Shown piece after piece: positions 47,979 to 58,989 of a stretch of DNA of 64,000 bases (position 1 is its first letter; the number at the start of each line of letters is the position of its first letter). Made by a program: the position numbers and the translations under genes. This DNA comes from Streptomyces caatingaensis (GTDB lineage: Bacteria; Actinomycetota; Actinomycetes; Streptomycetales; Streptomycetaceae): NCBI RefSeq assembly GCF_001187435.1, contig NZ_LFXA01000002.1:1-64000 (forward strand), read 5' to 3'. The notes below the pieces were generated by a model that was not told the DNA's origin, ran no database searches, and saw only the letters and a program-made list of their open reading frames with translations.

Positions 47979-49346
47979 GTGCCGAGCGAACCCTTCGACG
48001 GGCGGATCGTCGTCGTCGGCGCGTCGCTGGCCGGGCTGCGCGCCGCCGAGACGCTCCGCGACAAGGGCTTCACCGGCCCCCTGACCGTCGTCGGCGAGGA
48101 GCCCCACCCGCCCTACGACAGGCCGCCGTTGTCGAAACAGGTCCTGCTGGGACGGGTGCCGGCGCACGCGACGACGCTGCCCCGGCGGCGCCCGGTCGAC
48201 GCCCGCTGGCTGCTGGGCGTGCACGCAGCCGGCATCGACCCGACCGGCCGGCGCGTCCTCCTCGCCGACGGCGGCCAGCTCCCCTTCGACCGGCTGCTCA
48301 TCGCCACCGGCACCCGCGCCCGGCCCTGGCCGAACCGCGAAGAGGCCCGGCTGACGGGCGTGGTGACGCTGCGCACCGGCGACGACGCCGCCGAGCTCGG
48401 GCGGCTCCTGGACGCCGGCCCGCGCCGCGTCCTGGTGATCGGCGCCGGCTTCACCGGCTCGGAGATCGCCTCCGCGTGCCGGGAACGCGGCCTCGCCGTG
48501 ACCGTCGCCGAACGCGGCCCGGCGCCCCTCGTCGGCGCCCTCGGCGGCACGCTCGGCGCCTTCGCCGCCCGGCTGCAGCGCGCCCACGGCGTGGACCTGC
48601 GCTGCGGGGTCACCGTCACCGCCCTGACCGGCAGCGGCGGCCGCCTCACCGGCGCCGAACTCTCCGACGGCACCGCGATCGAGGCCGACGTCGCCGTGGT
48701 CGCCCTCGGCGCGGTGCGCAACACCGAGTGGCTCGCGGGGGCCGGGCTCGCGGCCGGGCCGAAGGGCGTGGCCTGCGACGCGGGCTGCCGCGCGTTCGAC
48801 ATGTACGGCATCGTCACCGACGACTACTTCGTCGCCGGCGACGTCGCCCGCTTCCCCCACCCGCTCTTCGAGTACCAGATGCTCTCCCTGGAGCACTGGG
48901 GCAACGCCGTCGCCCAGGCCGAGGTCGCGGCGCACAACATGGTCAGCCCCGGACCGCTGCGCCGCCCGCATCTGACCGTCCCGGCCTTCTGGTCCAGCCA
49001 GTTCGGGCTCAACATCAAGTCCGTCGGCGTGCCGACCTTCTCCGACCAGGTGGTCATCGCCCAGGGCTCGGTGGAGGAGGGCCGCCTCGTCGCGGTCTAC
49101 GGCTACCGGGGCCGCGTCACCGCCGCTGTCGGCGTCAACCGCGCCAAGTCGCTGGAGCACTACCAGCGGATGGTCGAGACGGCCGCGCCGTTCCCGCCCG
49201 GACCGGGCGCCTCCGACGCGCCGGAGGCGGCCGTCCCCGTCCCCTCCGACGTGCCGGACCCCAAGGTCCTCTCGCACGGCCCCACCGTCGCCCTGACCGG
49301 CCACCTGCCCGACCGCCGCCTGACCCTCCTGCGGCCCGGGGGCTGA
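47979..49346 (+). CDS. FAD-dependent NAD(P)H:ferredoxin-type reductase
   Basis: 455 residues from a GTG with GGGAGGAG. Two Rossmann motifs: FAD 'RIVVVGASLAGLRAAETLRDKG' at the start and NAD(P)H 'RRVLVIGAGFTGSEIASACRERGL' near 150. Also 'PYDRPPLSKQVLLG' (typical of ferredoxin/putidaredoxin reductases), 'LIATGTRARPWP' and 'YFVAGDVARFPHP' (FAD-binding GD). The C-terminal ~100 residues match the reductase C domain plus a proline-rich tail. It would pass electrons to a ferredoxin serving a P450 or oxygenase; neither is in the immediate neighbourhood. Confidence 0.88.
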   Translation: MPSEPFDGRIVVVGASLAGLRAAETLRDKGFTGPLTVVGEEPHPPYDRPPLSKQVLLGRVPAHATTLPRRRPVDARWLLGVHAAGIDPTGRRVLLADGGQLPFDRLLIATGTRARPWPNREEARLTGVVTLRTGDDAAELGRLLDAGPRRVLVIGAGFTGSEIASACRERGLAVTVAERGPAPLVGALGGTLGAFAARLQRAHGVDLRCGVTVTALTGSGGRLTGAELSDGTAIEADVAVVALGAVRNTEWLAGAGLAAGPKGVACDAGCRAFDMYGIVTDDYFVAGDVARFPHPLFEYQMLSLEHWGNAVAQAEVAAHNMVSPGPLRRPHLTVPAFWSSQFGLNIKSVGVPTFSDQVVIAQGSVEEGRLVAVYGYRGRVTAAVGVNRAKSLEHYQRMVETAAPFPPGPGASDAPEAAVPVPSDVPDPKVLSHGPTVALTGHLPDRRLTLLRPGG

Positions 49347-49375
49347 CCCGTGCGCGAGGTGTCCCCATGACGTCC

Positions 49376-50494
49376 TCACCGGGCCCAGTGGGCGCACACC
49401 GGGTAGTCGACGTACCCCTCGGCGCCGCCCCTGTAGTACGTGGCCGGATCCCCGGCCGCCAGCTCCTGGCCCAGCGCGAAGCGGCTGACCAGGTCCGGGT
49501 TGGCGATGAAGTGCGTGGCGAAGGAGACGGCGTCGGCGGTCCCCGCCGCGATCAGGGCGTTCCCGGACGCCCGGTCGAAGCCGTTGTTGGCGATCAACGG
49601 GCCGTGGTAGAGCCGCCGGTAGCGCTCCAGGGCCGCCACGTCGGGACCGGGGGACGCCGGGGACGGGTCGCGGCCGCGCAGGTGCAGGTAGGCCAGCGGC
49701 CGGCCGTTCAGCTCGTCCACCAGCCCGTCGAACTCGGCGAGCGTCCGCGCGTCGGGCGCGAAGCACGGCGCCGTCCAGTACGGCGACAGGCGCACGCCGA
49801 CCCGCCGCCCCGGCCAGGGCGCCGCGGCCGCCGCCACGACCTCCGTCAGGAACCGGCGGCGCCGGGCGGGCGTCCCGCCGTAGCCGTCGGTGCGGCGGTT
49901 CAGCCGGGGGTTGAGGAACTGCGGGATCAGGTACGAGCCGACGGCGTGGACCTCCACCCCGTCGAAACCGGCGCGCCGGGCGTTCGCCGAGGCGGTCCCG
50001 TACTCCGCGACCGTCTCCTCGATCTCCGCGGGGGTCATCGCGCGCGGGGTGACGGTGGGCTTGCGGCCCTCCGCCGTGAACGACGTCTCGCGCGGATCGA
50101 CCGCCGACGGGCCCAGCGGGCGCCGGCCGCCCAGGTGGTCGGGGTGCGAGGCGGCGCCGGTGTGCCAGAGCTGGAGCACGATCCGGCCGCCGAGGCAGTG
50201 GACGACGTCCGTCACCCGCCGCCAGCCCGCGACCTGCTCCTCGCTGTAGACGCCCGGGACGTGCGCGAAGCCGACGGCCCGCTCGCTCACCCAGGTGCCC
50301 TCGGTGACGATCAGGCCCGCGCCGGCGCGCTGGGCGTAGTACGCGGCGTGCAGCTCGGTCGGCACGAGCCCCACGCCGGCCGCGCGGGCGCGGGTGGCCG
50401 GGGCCATGACGGTGCGGTTGGGCAGCCGGAGGTCCCCGAGGCCGAGGGGGCGCAGGAGGGGCTGCTCGGTGGAGGCCGGGGTCAGGGTGCTCAT
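49376..50494 (-). CDS. Old-yellow-enzyme family alkene reductase
   Basis: 372 residues from ATG 50494 (GAGGTGA ribosome binding site; GTG 50503 is possible). FMN barrel with 'LLRPLGLGDLRLPNRTVMAPATRARA', the substrate-binding pair in 'LQLWHTGAASHPDHLGG' (H..., with N/H of the family), 'AGFDGVEVHAVGSYLIPQFLNPRLNRRTDGYGG' and 'IANNGFDRASGNALIAAGTADAVSFATHFIANPDL'. It reduces activated C=C bonds with NAD(P)H, as in NemA-type enzymes that handle enones and nitro compounds. It faces the ECF sigma factor gene across 71 bp. Confidence 0.9.
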   Translation of the reverse strand: MSTLTPASTEQPLLRPLGLGDLRLPNRTVMAPATRARAAGVGLVPTELHAAYYAQRAGAGLIVTEGTWVSERAVGFAHVPGVYSEEQVAGWRRVTDVVHCLGGRIVLQLWHTGAASHPDHLGGRRPLGPSAVDPRETSFTAEGRKPTVTPRAMTPAEIEETVAEYGTASANARRAGFDGVEVHAVGSYLIPQFLNPRLNRRTDGYGGTPARRRRFLTEVVAAAAAPWPGRRVGVRLSPYWTAPCFAPDARTLAEFDGLVDELNGRPLAYLHLRGRDPSPASPGPDVAALERYRRLYHGPLIANNGFDRASGNALIAAGTADAVSFATHFIANPDLVSRFALGQELAAGDPATYYRGGAEGYVDYPVCAHWAR

Positions 50495-50565
50495 GGTGAT
50501 CACCTCGGGTGCGGGGTCGGAGCGGTCGGGTCGGTCACCCCCTCGACGGATCGCGGGGCGGAAAG

Positions 50566-51477
50566 GTGACCGCGCCCGCGGAGGACGGGCGCGACCGGCT
50601 CGCCGAACGCTTCGAGCGGCACCGGGGGCGGCTGCGGGCCGTCGCCCACCGGATGCTCGGCTCCTCCGCCGAGGCGGAGGACGCCGTGCAGGAGACGTGG
50701 CTGAGGCTCCACCGCACCGGCGACGACGGCATCGAGAACCTGGCCGCCTGGCTCACGACCGTCCTCTCCCGGGTCTGCCTGGACATGCTCCGCTCCCGCG
50801 CCGCACGGCACGAGGAGCCGGCGCGCGACGTCCTGTTCCCGGACGGGCCCGGCGGGGGCGACCCGGAGGACGAGGTGCTCCTCGTCGACTCCGTGGGCCG
50901 CGCGCTGCTCGTGGTGCTGGACCGGCTGGGCCCGGCCGAGCGGGTCGCCTTCGTCCTGCACGACCTCTTCGCCGTGCCCTTCGAGGAGATCGCGCCGGTC
51001 GTCGGCCGCACCGCGGCCACCACGAAGAAGCTCGCCAGCCGGGCCCGTCGCAAGGTGCACGGCGAGCCCGTGGTCCCCGCGGCCGACCTCGCCCGGCAGC
51101 GGGACGTCGTCGACGCCTTCCTCGCGGCGGCACGCGGGGGCGACATCGACGGGCTCCTCGCCGTCCTCGCCCCCGACGTCGTCCGCCGGGCCGACCCCGC
51201 CGCCCTCCCGCCCGGCGTCCCGGCCGAGGTGCGCGGCGCCGACGCCGTCGTCCGCGAGACGGCCGTCCTCGGCCGTCGCGCCCGCCATGCGCAACCGGCC
51301 CTGCTGGACGGCGCGGTGGGCGCCGTCATCGCCCCCCGCGGCCGCCTCCTCGCCGCCCTCGTCCCGACGATCGAGCACGACCGGATCACGGCGTACGAGG
51401 TGATCGCGGACCCGTCCCGGCTGAGGGCGCTCGACGTGGCGGTCCTGGATCCGGTGGGGGCCGGGGCGCCGCCGTGA
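50566..51477 (+). CDS. ECF sigma factor with C-terminal SnoaL-like domain (SigJ type)
   Basis: 303 residues from a GTG. Region 2 'RLAERFERHRGRLRAVAHRMLGSSAEAEDAVQETWLRLHR', region 4 'LLVVLDRLGPAERVAFVLHDLFAVPFEEIAPVVGRTAATTKKLASRARRKVHG', then a ~120-residue SnoaL-like domain ('VVDAFLAAARGGDIDGLLAVLAPDVVRRAD'). This is the ECF41/SigJ arrangement, in which the SnoaL domain controls the sigma factor instead of an anti-sigma protein. ECF41 genes usually sit beside a carboxymuconolactone decarboxylase or an oxidoreductase; here the partner is the divergent old-yellow enzyme, a probable target. Confidence 0.92.
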   Translation: MTAPAEDGRDRLAERFERHRGRLRAVAHRMLGSSAEAEDAVQETWLRLHRTGDDGIENLAAWLTTVLSRVCLDMLRSRAARHEEPARDVLFPDGPGGGDPEDEVLLVDSVGRALLVVLDRLGPAERVAFVLHDLFAVPFEEIAPVVGRTAATTKKLASRARRKVHGEPVVPAADLARQRDVVDAFLAAARGGDIDGLLAVLAPDVVRRADPAALPPGVPAEVRGADAVVRETAVLGRRARHAQPALLDGAVGAVIAPRGRLLAALVPTIEHDRITAYEVIADPSRLRALDVAVLDPVGAGAPP

Positions 51478-51663
51478 CGGCGCGGTGCGGGACGGGCGAG
51501 CCGCCGCGAAGTGACGTGGGCTGTGATGCGGGACGGGCGAGCCGTCGGGCGGTGTAGTGCCCGGGCTCCGGCCCGGTACGGGCCCGGGCGCGCGGCTCCG
51601 GCGCGCAGTGATCGAGGCGCGCGGCCCAGGCGCGCCGCGGCCGGCGCGTCCGGGCCGTCCGTC

Positions 51664-52707
51664 TCAGTACGTGACCGTGATGCGCCGCGCCGGGCCGTCG
51701 ACGCGGATGCGGCCGCCGACCGGAAGGACGAGCTGCGGATCCGTGTGGCCGAGGTCGACGTCGAAGACGGCCGTCGTGCCGGGGGCGTAGCGGTCCAGGG
51801 CGCGGAGCACCGCCGTGCGCTGGTCCGCGCGGAAGCGGGCCCGGGCCGGGGCGGTGAGGGGCCGGCCGAAGGACCAGGACTTGGGCCGGCCCATCAGCAG
51901 GGCGCCGAACCGGCGCAACAGCCCGCGCTCGCCCATGCTGCGCAGGACGCGGTACACCTCCTCCGCCGCGGGCAGTTCCTCGGAGGTCTCCAGGAAGAGC
52001 ACGTGGCCCGCGTACTCCTCCGGCGGGAGGATCTCCCGGTCGGCCATCAGCAGCCAGGAGAGCACTTCCAGGCTGCCGCCCCACCCGGGGCCCTCGACGA
52101 CGCGGTCGGCGCGGTGCCAACTCCAGCCGGCGGCGGGCTCCATGACCGGTTCGGCGGCGAAGGTGCCGGGGTCCTCCCAGGGGCGGTCGGTGTCGCAGAA
52201 GGCCGGGGCGGGGGCCAGTTCGTAGGGGCCCGGGGAGAAGAGCGCCGCCCGCAGGGAGGCCGCGGTCATGGGGTGGAGGGCGCCGGGGCGGCCCCACTGG
52301 GTCATCACGGAGCCTCCGTGGAAGCCCACGATGCCCAAGTTGTGCAGGAGGAGCAGGAGATTGGTGTTGTCGCTGTAGCCGAAGAACGGTTTGGGGTGGG
52401 CGCGGAGCAGCTCGCGGTCGAGGTGCGGGAGCACGGTGATCTGGTCGTCGCCGCCGACGCTGGCGATGACGGCCTTGATCTCCGGGTCGGCGAAGGCGGC
52501 GTGGAGGTCGGCGGCCCGGTCCTCCGGCGCCGCGTGCATCCGCCGCGTCGTGGGGTATTCGACGGGCAGCAGCCCGAAGTCCTCGCGGAGCCTGCGCAGT
52601 CCGAGCTCGTGGGGGAGCGGGAAGAGGCCGGGCAGTCCGGAGGACGGGGAGACCACGGCGACCTTGTCGCCGGGGCGCGGCTTGGCGGGGTGGCGGAGGG
52701 CCGTCAT
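51664..52707 (-). CDS. S66 family peptidase (LD-carboxypeptidase/microcin C immunity type)
   Basis: 347 residues. Begins 'PAKPRPGDKVAVVSPSSGLPGLFP'. The nucleophile serine is in 'FFGYSDNTNLLLLLHNLGIVGFHGGSVMTQWG' (~115), with the Glu and His of the Ser-Glu-His triad expected in 'LFLETSEELPAAEEV' and 'VFDVDLGHTDPQLVLPVGG'. S66 enzymes either trim peptidoglycan tetrapeptides (LdcA) or cleave microcin C-like peptide-nucleotides (MccF). The full-length sequence with the 'GHTDPQLVLPVG' end favours the MccF-like branch. Start ATG 52707, weak ribosome binding site. Confidence 0.88.
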   Translation of the reverse strand: MTALRHPAKPRPGDKVAVVSPSSGLPGLFPLPHELGLRRLREDFGLLPVEYPTTRRMHAAPEDRAADLHAAFADPEIKAVIASVGGDDQITVLPHLDRELLRAHPKPFFGYSDNTNLLLLLHNLGIVGFHGGSVMTQWGRPGALHPMTAASLRAALFSPGPYELAPAPAFCDTDRPWEDPGTFAAEPVMEPAAGWSWHRADRVVEGPGWGGSLEVLSWLLMADREILPPEEYAGHVLFLETSEELPAAEEVYRVLRSMGERGLLRRFGALLMGRPKSWSFGRPLTAPARARFRADQRTAVLRALDRYAPGTTAVFDVDLGHTDPQLVLPVGGRIRVDGPARRITVTY

Positions 52708-52886
52708 CCCGTGATCGTAGGAGGCGGGTACGAGCGCCCGGAAGCGGATTTCCCCGGCCGGCCGACCGCCGCCGGCCGGTGCCGCCCCGGTGCGATCACC
52801 AGAGTCAGTGGGTTCACTGGGAGATGAGGGGCAAACAGGACGAACGGAATCCGGGCATGACCGCACCTCCGCCGATGTACTAGAGT

Positions 52887-52904
52887 TATCTCGACATCGA
52901 GATA
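52887..52904. promoter_or_regulatory. Perfect palindrome upstream of acnA (MarR/TamR-like operator)
   Basis: TATCTCGA-CA-TCGAGATA, two perfect eight-base arms. From memory, the MarR-family regulator TamR of S. coelicolor binds palindromes at aconitase and trans-aconitate methyltransferase promoters; the match in style and gene suggests a TamR-type site. Confidence 0.6.
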
Positions 52905-52945
52905 TCTGCGTAGAGGCGTACCGCTGTCGCGCCACTAAGGCGAAC

Positions 52946-55751
<2,806 letters not shown>

Positions 55752-55769
55752 GGGACCGGCGGAAGAACG

Positions 55770-55809
55770 ACGAGGGCCGCACCCCCCGGAAGGGGCGTGC
55801 GGCCCTCGT
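55770..55809 (+). terminator. Terminator of acnA
   Basis: ACGAGGGCCGCAC / GTGCGGCCCTCGT, 13 perfect pairs (55770-55782 with 55797-55809), 18 bp after the stop. Confidence 0.85.
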
Positions 55810-55834
55810 GCGTTCGCGGTGTCCGAAAACTTTT

Positions 55835-55863
55835 TTGACAATGAACGTTCCGTGCCTTTGAGT
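55835..55863 (+). promoter_or_regulatory. Possible promoter of the lipoprotein gene
   Basis: A consensus -35 hexamer TTGACA (55835-55840) follows an A/T tract (AAAACTTTTTT). Seventeen bases on is TTGAGT, a weak -10. Located 95 bp upstream of the ATG. Confidence 0.35.
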
Positions 55864-55934
55864 CGTCCTGTCAAAGAAAAAATGTTCGACATGGGGGGCA
55901 TGTCATCGTTACCGAGCGCGCGAAGCGCACCACC

Positions 55935-57017
55935 ATGGCCGCGGCCTGTTGCGCCGTTCTCCTGACGACCGGCGCCGTCGCCTGCGGCCCCGGCGAGAAG
56001 AGCGCCGCGGAGAAGCTGGACAAGGCGTTCGACCGCCTGGGGGAGGAGAAGTCGGTCGCCCTGGACATCGCTCCGGACGCGAGCGCCGACACGATCTACA
56101 CGGCGCTCAAGGACAGCGGCAAGAAGGGCAAGAAGGACGACGACTTCGGCCGCGACGACGCGGAGATCCTCGCCGGGCTGAAGCTGAGCTACGGCATCAG
56201 CTCCACCGTGCCGCTGAAGACCAAGGACAAGAAGAAGGGCGACGTCGCCCTCTCCGTCAAGGTCGCCAAGAAGGACGACGGCGCCGCGCTGTTCGAGCTG
56301 CGCAGCGTCGACAAGAAGACGTTCCTGCGCGCCGACCTCAAGGCGGTCGTCGGAATGAAGAAGGCGACGAACGCCAAGGAGCGCGAGAAGAAGCGCGAGG
56401 TCGAGGAGATGCTGCGGCGGGCGGACGGACTCCCGCCCGCGCTCGGCGCCTTCCGCGACGTCATCAAGGGCGAATGGGTCGTCCTCGACGCCAAGGACGT
56501 CGAGGAATTCCGCAAGAAGGCCGAGGAGAAGAACGGCGGCGGGAAGAAGGAGCTCGACAAGAAGACCGAGAAGCAGGTCTCCGACGCCCTCCGCAAGGCG
56601 CTCACCGAGAACTCCCGCATCAAGGAGACCGGTTCGAGGAACGGTGCCGACCACATCGAGGTCACGGTCTCCGCGCGCAAGGCGGCCAAGGACCTCAAGG
56701 AGGCGGTCAAGCCGATCGAGTCCCAGCTGAGCGCGGCGGGCAGGAGCAAGAAGCTGCCGGACCCCGACGAGGTTCCGGACCAGGACGTCGTCTTCGACGT
56801 CGCCCTGAAGGACGGCAGGCTCTCGGCCATCGGCTTCGACATGAGCCGCATGGACAAGGACGTCCACGGCAAGCTGCCCGTCTCCCTGAACTTCGGGCGC
56901 ACCCCGGAGCCGGTCACCGCACCGTCGGGTGCCAAGGAGCTCAAGCTCCAGGACGTCATGGGCGCGATGATGGGGCTGGCCGCGGAGAAGAGCGGCGGCA
57001 AGAACCGCAGCGTGTAG
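55935..57017 (+). CDS. Lysine-rich secreted lipoprotein (LppX/LprG-like size)
   Basis: 360 residues from the ATG at 55935. The hydrophobic stretch 'AAACCAVLLTTGAVAC' ends in a lipobox-like GAVAC-G, so Cys17 would be lipidated. The mature part is highly charged, with many KK/KD pairs ('SGKKGKKDDDFGRDD', 'EEKNGGGKKELDKKTEK'), and 'SVKVAKKDDGAALFELRS' plus 'DVVFDVALKDGRLSAIGFDMS' resembling the beta-sheet of LppX/LprAFG-type lipoproteins. With this start the signal peptide lacks its positive N-region; the codons just upstream encode TERAKRTT, which would supply it, but no ATG/GTG/TTG precedes them in frame. True start uncertain. Confidence 0.75.
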   Translation: MAAACCAVLLTTGAVACGPGEKSAAEKLDKAFDRLGEEKSVALDIAPDASADTIYTALKDSGKKGKKDDDFGRDDAEILAGLKLSYGISSTVPLKTKDKKKGDVALSVKVAKKDDGAALFELRSVDKKTFLRADLKAVVGMKKATNAKEREKKREVEEMLRRADGLPPALGAFRDVIKGEWVVLDAKDVEEFRKKAEEKNGGGKKELDKKTEKQVSDALRKALTENSRIKETGSRNGADHIEVTVSARKAAKDLKEAVKPIESQLSAAGRSKKLPDPDEVPDQDVVFDVALKDGRLSAIGFDMSRMDKDVHGKLPVSLNFGRTPEPVTAPSGAKELKLQDVMGAMMGLAAEKSGGKNRSV

Positions 57018-57030
57018 TACCTGTGCGACG

Positions 57031-57066
57031 AGGGTCGCATCCCGCTCCGGCGGGGTGCGACCCTCA
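57031..57066. terminator. Bidirectional terminator between convergent genes
   Basis: GAGGGTCGCA / TGCGACCCTC (57031-57040 with 57057-57066), with further CCGC/GCGG pairing inside, between the lipoprotein gene and the convergent VCBS gene. Confidence 0.8.
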
Positions 57067-57077
57067 CGCGTCGGCGG

Positions 57078-57995
57078 TCAGAACACCAGGCGGTACTCGT
57101 TCCAGCCGCCGCCCAGCTTGACCGGGGACTTGGCGAAGGGCGCGCCCTGCTTGCCGGTGCCCTTGAAGAGCCACAGCACGCCGCCCTTGTCGCGGGCGAG
57201 CAGGTCGCTCCTGCCGTCGCCGTCGACGTCACCGGTGGCGACGAGCAGGTTGTACTTGTTCCAGCCGCCGCTGACCTTGGAGCGGCCGGCGAAGGGCTTC
57301 TTGATGTCGCCGGTGCCCTTGTACAGCCAGAGGTCGCCCTTCTTGTCGCGGGCGACGATGTCGGTCTTCTTGTCGCCGGTGTAGTCACCGCGGCCGGTGA
57401 GGGCGGTGAACTGGCCCCAGCCGCCGCCGACCTTCTTGCGGGCCGACAGCTTGCCGATGATGTCGGCCTGGTAGACCCACAGGACACCGGACTTGTCGCG
57501 GGTCAGGAGGTCGGAGTCCTTCGACCCGCCGAGGTTGCCCGGCGAGAACATGGTGTCGTACATGCCCCACTTGCGGCCTTCGACGGACGTGTAGCCGTTG
57601 TCGGACTTGTACACCACGTCGTTGCTGTTGTGGAACATGTAGGCGCCGTCGGGGTCGCCGTACGAGGTGTGGCGCGTGGCCACCATCTTGAACGTCTTCC
57701 AGGCGTTCCGGGACTTGGCGTCGCTCTTGACCTTCTTGCGGGCCGTGAGGCCGCCCTTGCCGTTGAGCTGGTAGTAGTACAGCTGGCCGTCCTTGGCGAG
57801 GGCGTTGATCGGCAGCTGCGGTGCCGCACCGGTCGGGACGCCGAAGCCGGCGGCCCCGGCCGTCGCCCGGTGGTTCAGCTCTCCGGCCGGCGGAGCGGCC
57901 GCCGGGCCGTCCGCCAGGGCCGTGCCGGCCGTGGTGCCGACGAGGGTGACCGCGATGGCGGCGGTCACGATGCGCGAAAGGGCGCGCTTGGTCAC
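57078..57995 (-). CDS. Secreted FG-GAP/VCBS-repeat protein, paralogue 1
   Basis: 305 residues from the GTG at 57995 (GGAG six bases upstream; ATG 58007 lacks a site). This start gives the same length as its neighbour. Signal peptide 'RALSRIVTAAIAVTLVGTTAGTALA'. The mature protein has four to five ~50-residue repeats with the FG-GAP/VCBS core: 'GRGDYTGDKKTDIVARDKKGDLWLYKGTG' and 'ATGDVDGDGRSDLLARDKGGVLWLFKGTG', whose DxDxDG loops bind Ca2+ in a beta-propeller. It is probably extracellular; the partner or ligand is unknown. The first of three tandem paralogues; 50 bp to the next. Confidence 0.88.
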   Translation of the reverse strand: MTKRALSRIVTAAIAVTLVGTTAGTALADGPAAAPPAGELNHRATAGAAGFGVPTGAAPQLPINALAKDGQLYYYQLNGKGGLTARKKVKSDAKSRNAWKTFKMVATRHTSYGDPDGAYMFHNSNDVVYKSDNGYTSVEGRKWGMYDTMFSPGNLGGSKDSDLLTRDKSGVLWVYQADIIGKLSARKKVGGGWGQFTALTGRGDYTGDKKTDIVARDKKGDLWLYKGTGDIKKPFAGRSKVSGGWNKYNLLVATGDVDGDGRSDLLARDKGGVLWLFKGTGKQGAPFAKSPVKLGGGWNEYRLVF

Positions 57996-58045
57996 GTAGG
58001 ACTCCATGAAACGAAGTGGAGGGAAAGGTGAGGAAAGAAAAGGGA

Positions 58046-58963
58046 TCAGTAGAGCAGGCGGAACTGGTTCCAGCCCGACCTACCGATCTTCGTGGGCGAC
58101 GTGAAGGGCCTGGACGCCTTGCCGGTGCCCTTGTACAGCCACAGCGCGCCCCTGCCGTCCACGGCCAGCAGGTCGGCGTGGCCGTCCCCGTTGACGTCGC
58201 CGGTGGAGACGAGCCGGGTGTACTTGTTCCAGCCGCCGCCGATGCGCGTGCGGTCCGCGAAGGGCCTGCCGGCGTTGCCCGTGCCCTTGTAGAGCCAGAG
58301 CACGCCGCGCTTGTCGCGGGCGATGATGTCGGTCCGGTGGTCGCCGGTCAGGTCGCCGCGGCCGGTGATGGCGGTGTAGCCGTTCCAGCCGCCGCCGATC
58401 CGCTTCCGGGCGGACAGGGAGGCGTAGTCGCGCGAGGCGTTGCTGCCCTGGTGGAGCCAGAGCACGCCCTTGCCGTCGCGGACGACGAGGTCGGAACCGC
58501 CGTTGCCGCCGAGGTCGCCGGGGCTGAAGAAGGTGTTGTAACCGCCCCAGCCGCCGGCCACCTTGTTCGCGCGGCCGGCGCGGCCCTGGTAGAGGACGTC
58601 GCCGTTGGTCCGGAGCTCGTACGTGCCGTCCATGCGGCCGTCCCGGTCGTGGTCGACGTTGGCCGCCGCCTTGGTGCTCTTCCACCAGGCGCCCTTGGCG
58701 GAACCGCCCAGGCTCAGGCTGCCCTTGCCGTTGGGGACGTACCAGCGGAACTCGCCGGAGCGGGTGACGCCCTCGACGTTGACCAGCGGCGCGTCGGCGG
58801 TGGGCCGGTGCGCGGCGGCCGCCGGCGGGGCGCCGGCCGCCGCGCTCAGCGCCGCGCGCCGCGCGGAGGGGACGGAGGTGTCGGCCAGGGCCGTACCGGC
58901 CGCGGTGCCGGCGAGGGCGACGGCGGCGGCCGTGGTGACGAGGTGACGGAGGTACCGGTTCAC
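58046..58963 (-). CDS. Secreted FG-GAP/VCBS-repeat protein, paralogue 2
   Basis: 305 residues from a GTG with GGAG six bases upstream. Signal peptide 'RYLRHLVTTAAAVALAGTAAGTALA'. Repeat blades include 'VDHDRDGRMDGTYELRTNGDVLYQG', 'SPGDLGGNGGSDLVVRDGKGVLWLHQG', 'GRGDLTGDHRTDIIARDKRGVLWLYKGTG', 'STGDVNGDGHADLLAVDGRGALWLYKGTG', each with a Ca2+-type D-rich loop, and the protein ends 'GRSGWNQFRLLY' like its neighbours. Same predicted propeller fold as paralogue 1 with the same number of residues, so a recent duplication is likely. Confidence 0.88.
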   Translation of the reverse strand: MNRYLRHLVTTAAAVALAGTAAGTALADTSVPSARRAALSAAAGAPPAAAAHRPTADAPLVNVEGVTRSGEFRWYVPNGKGSLSLGGSAKGAWWKSTKAAANVDHDRDGRMDGTYELRTNGDVLYQGRAGRANKVAGGWGGYNTFFSPGDLGGNGGSDLVVRDGKGVLWLHQGSNASRDYASLSARKRIGGGWNGYTAITGRGDLTGDHRTDIIARDKRGVLWLYKGTGNAGRPFADRTRIGGGWNKYTRLVSTGDVNGDGHADLLAVDGRGALWLYKGTGKASRPFTSPTKIGRSGWNQFRLLY

Positions 58964-58989
58964 AGAAGACTCCAGGGAGATCGGGCGGA

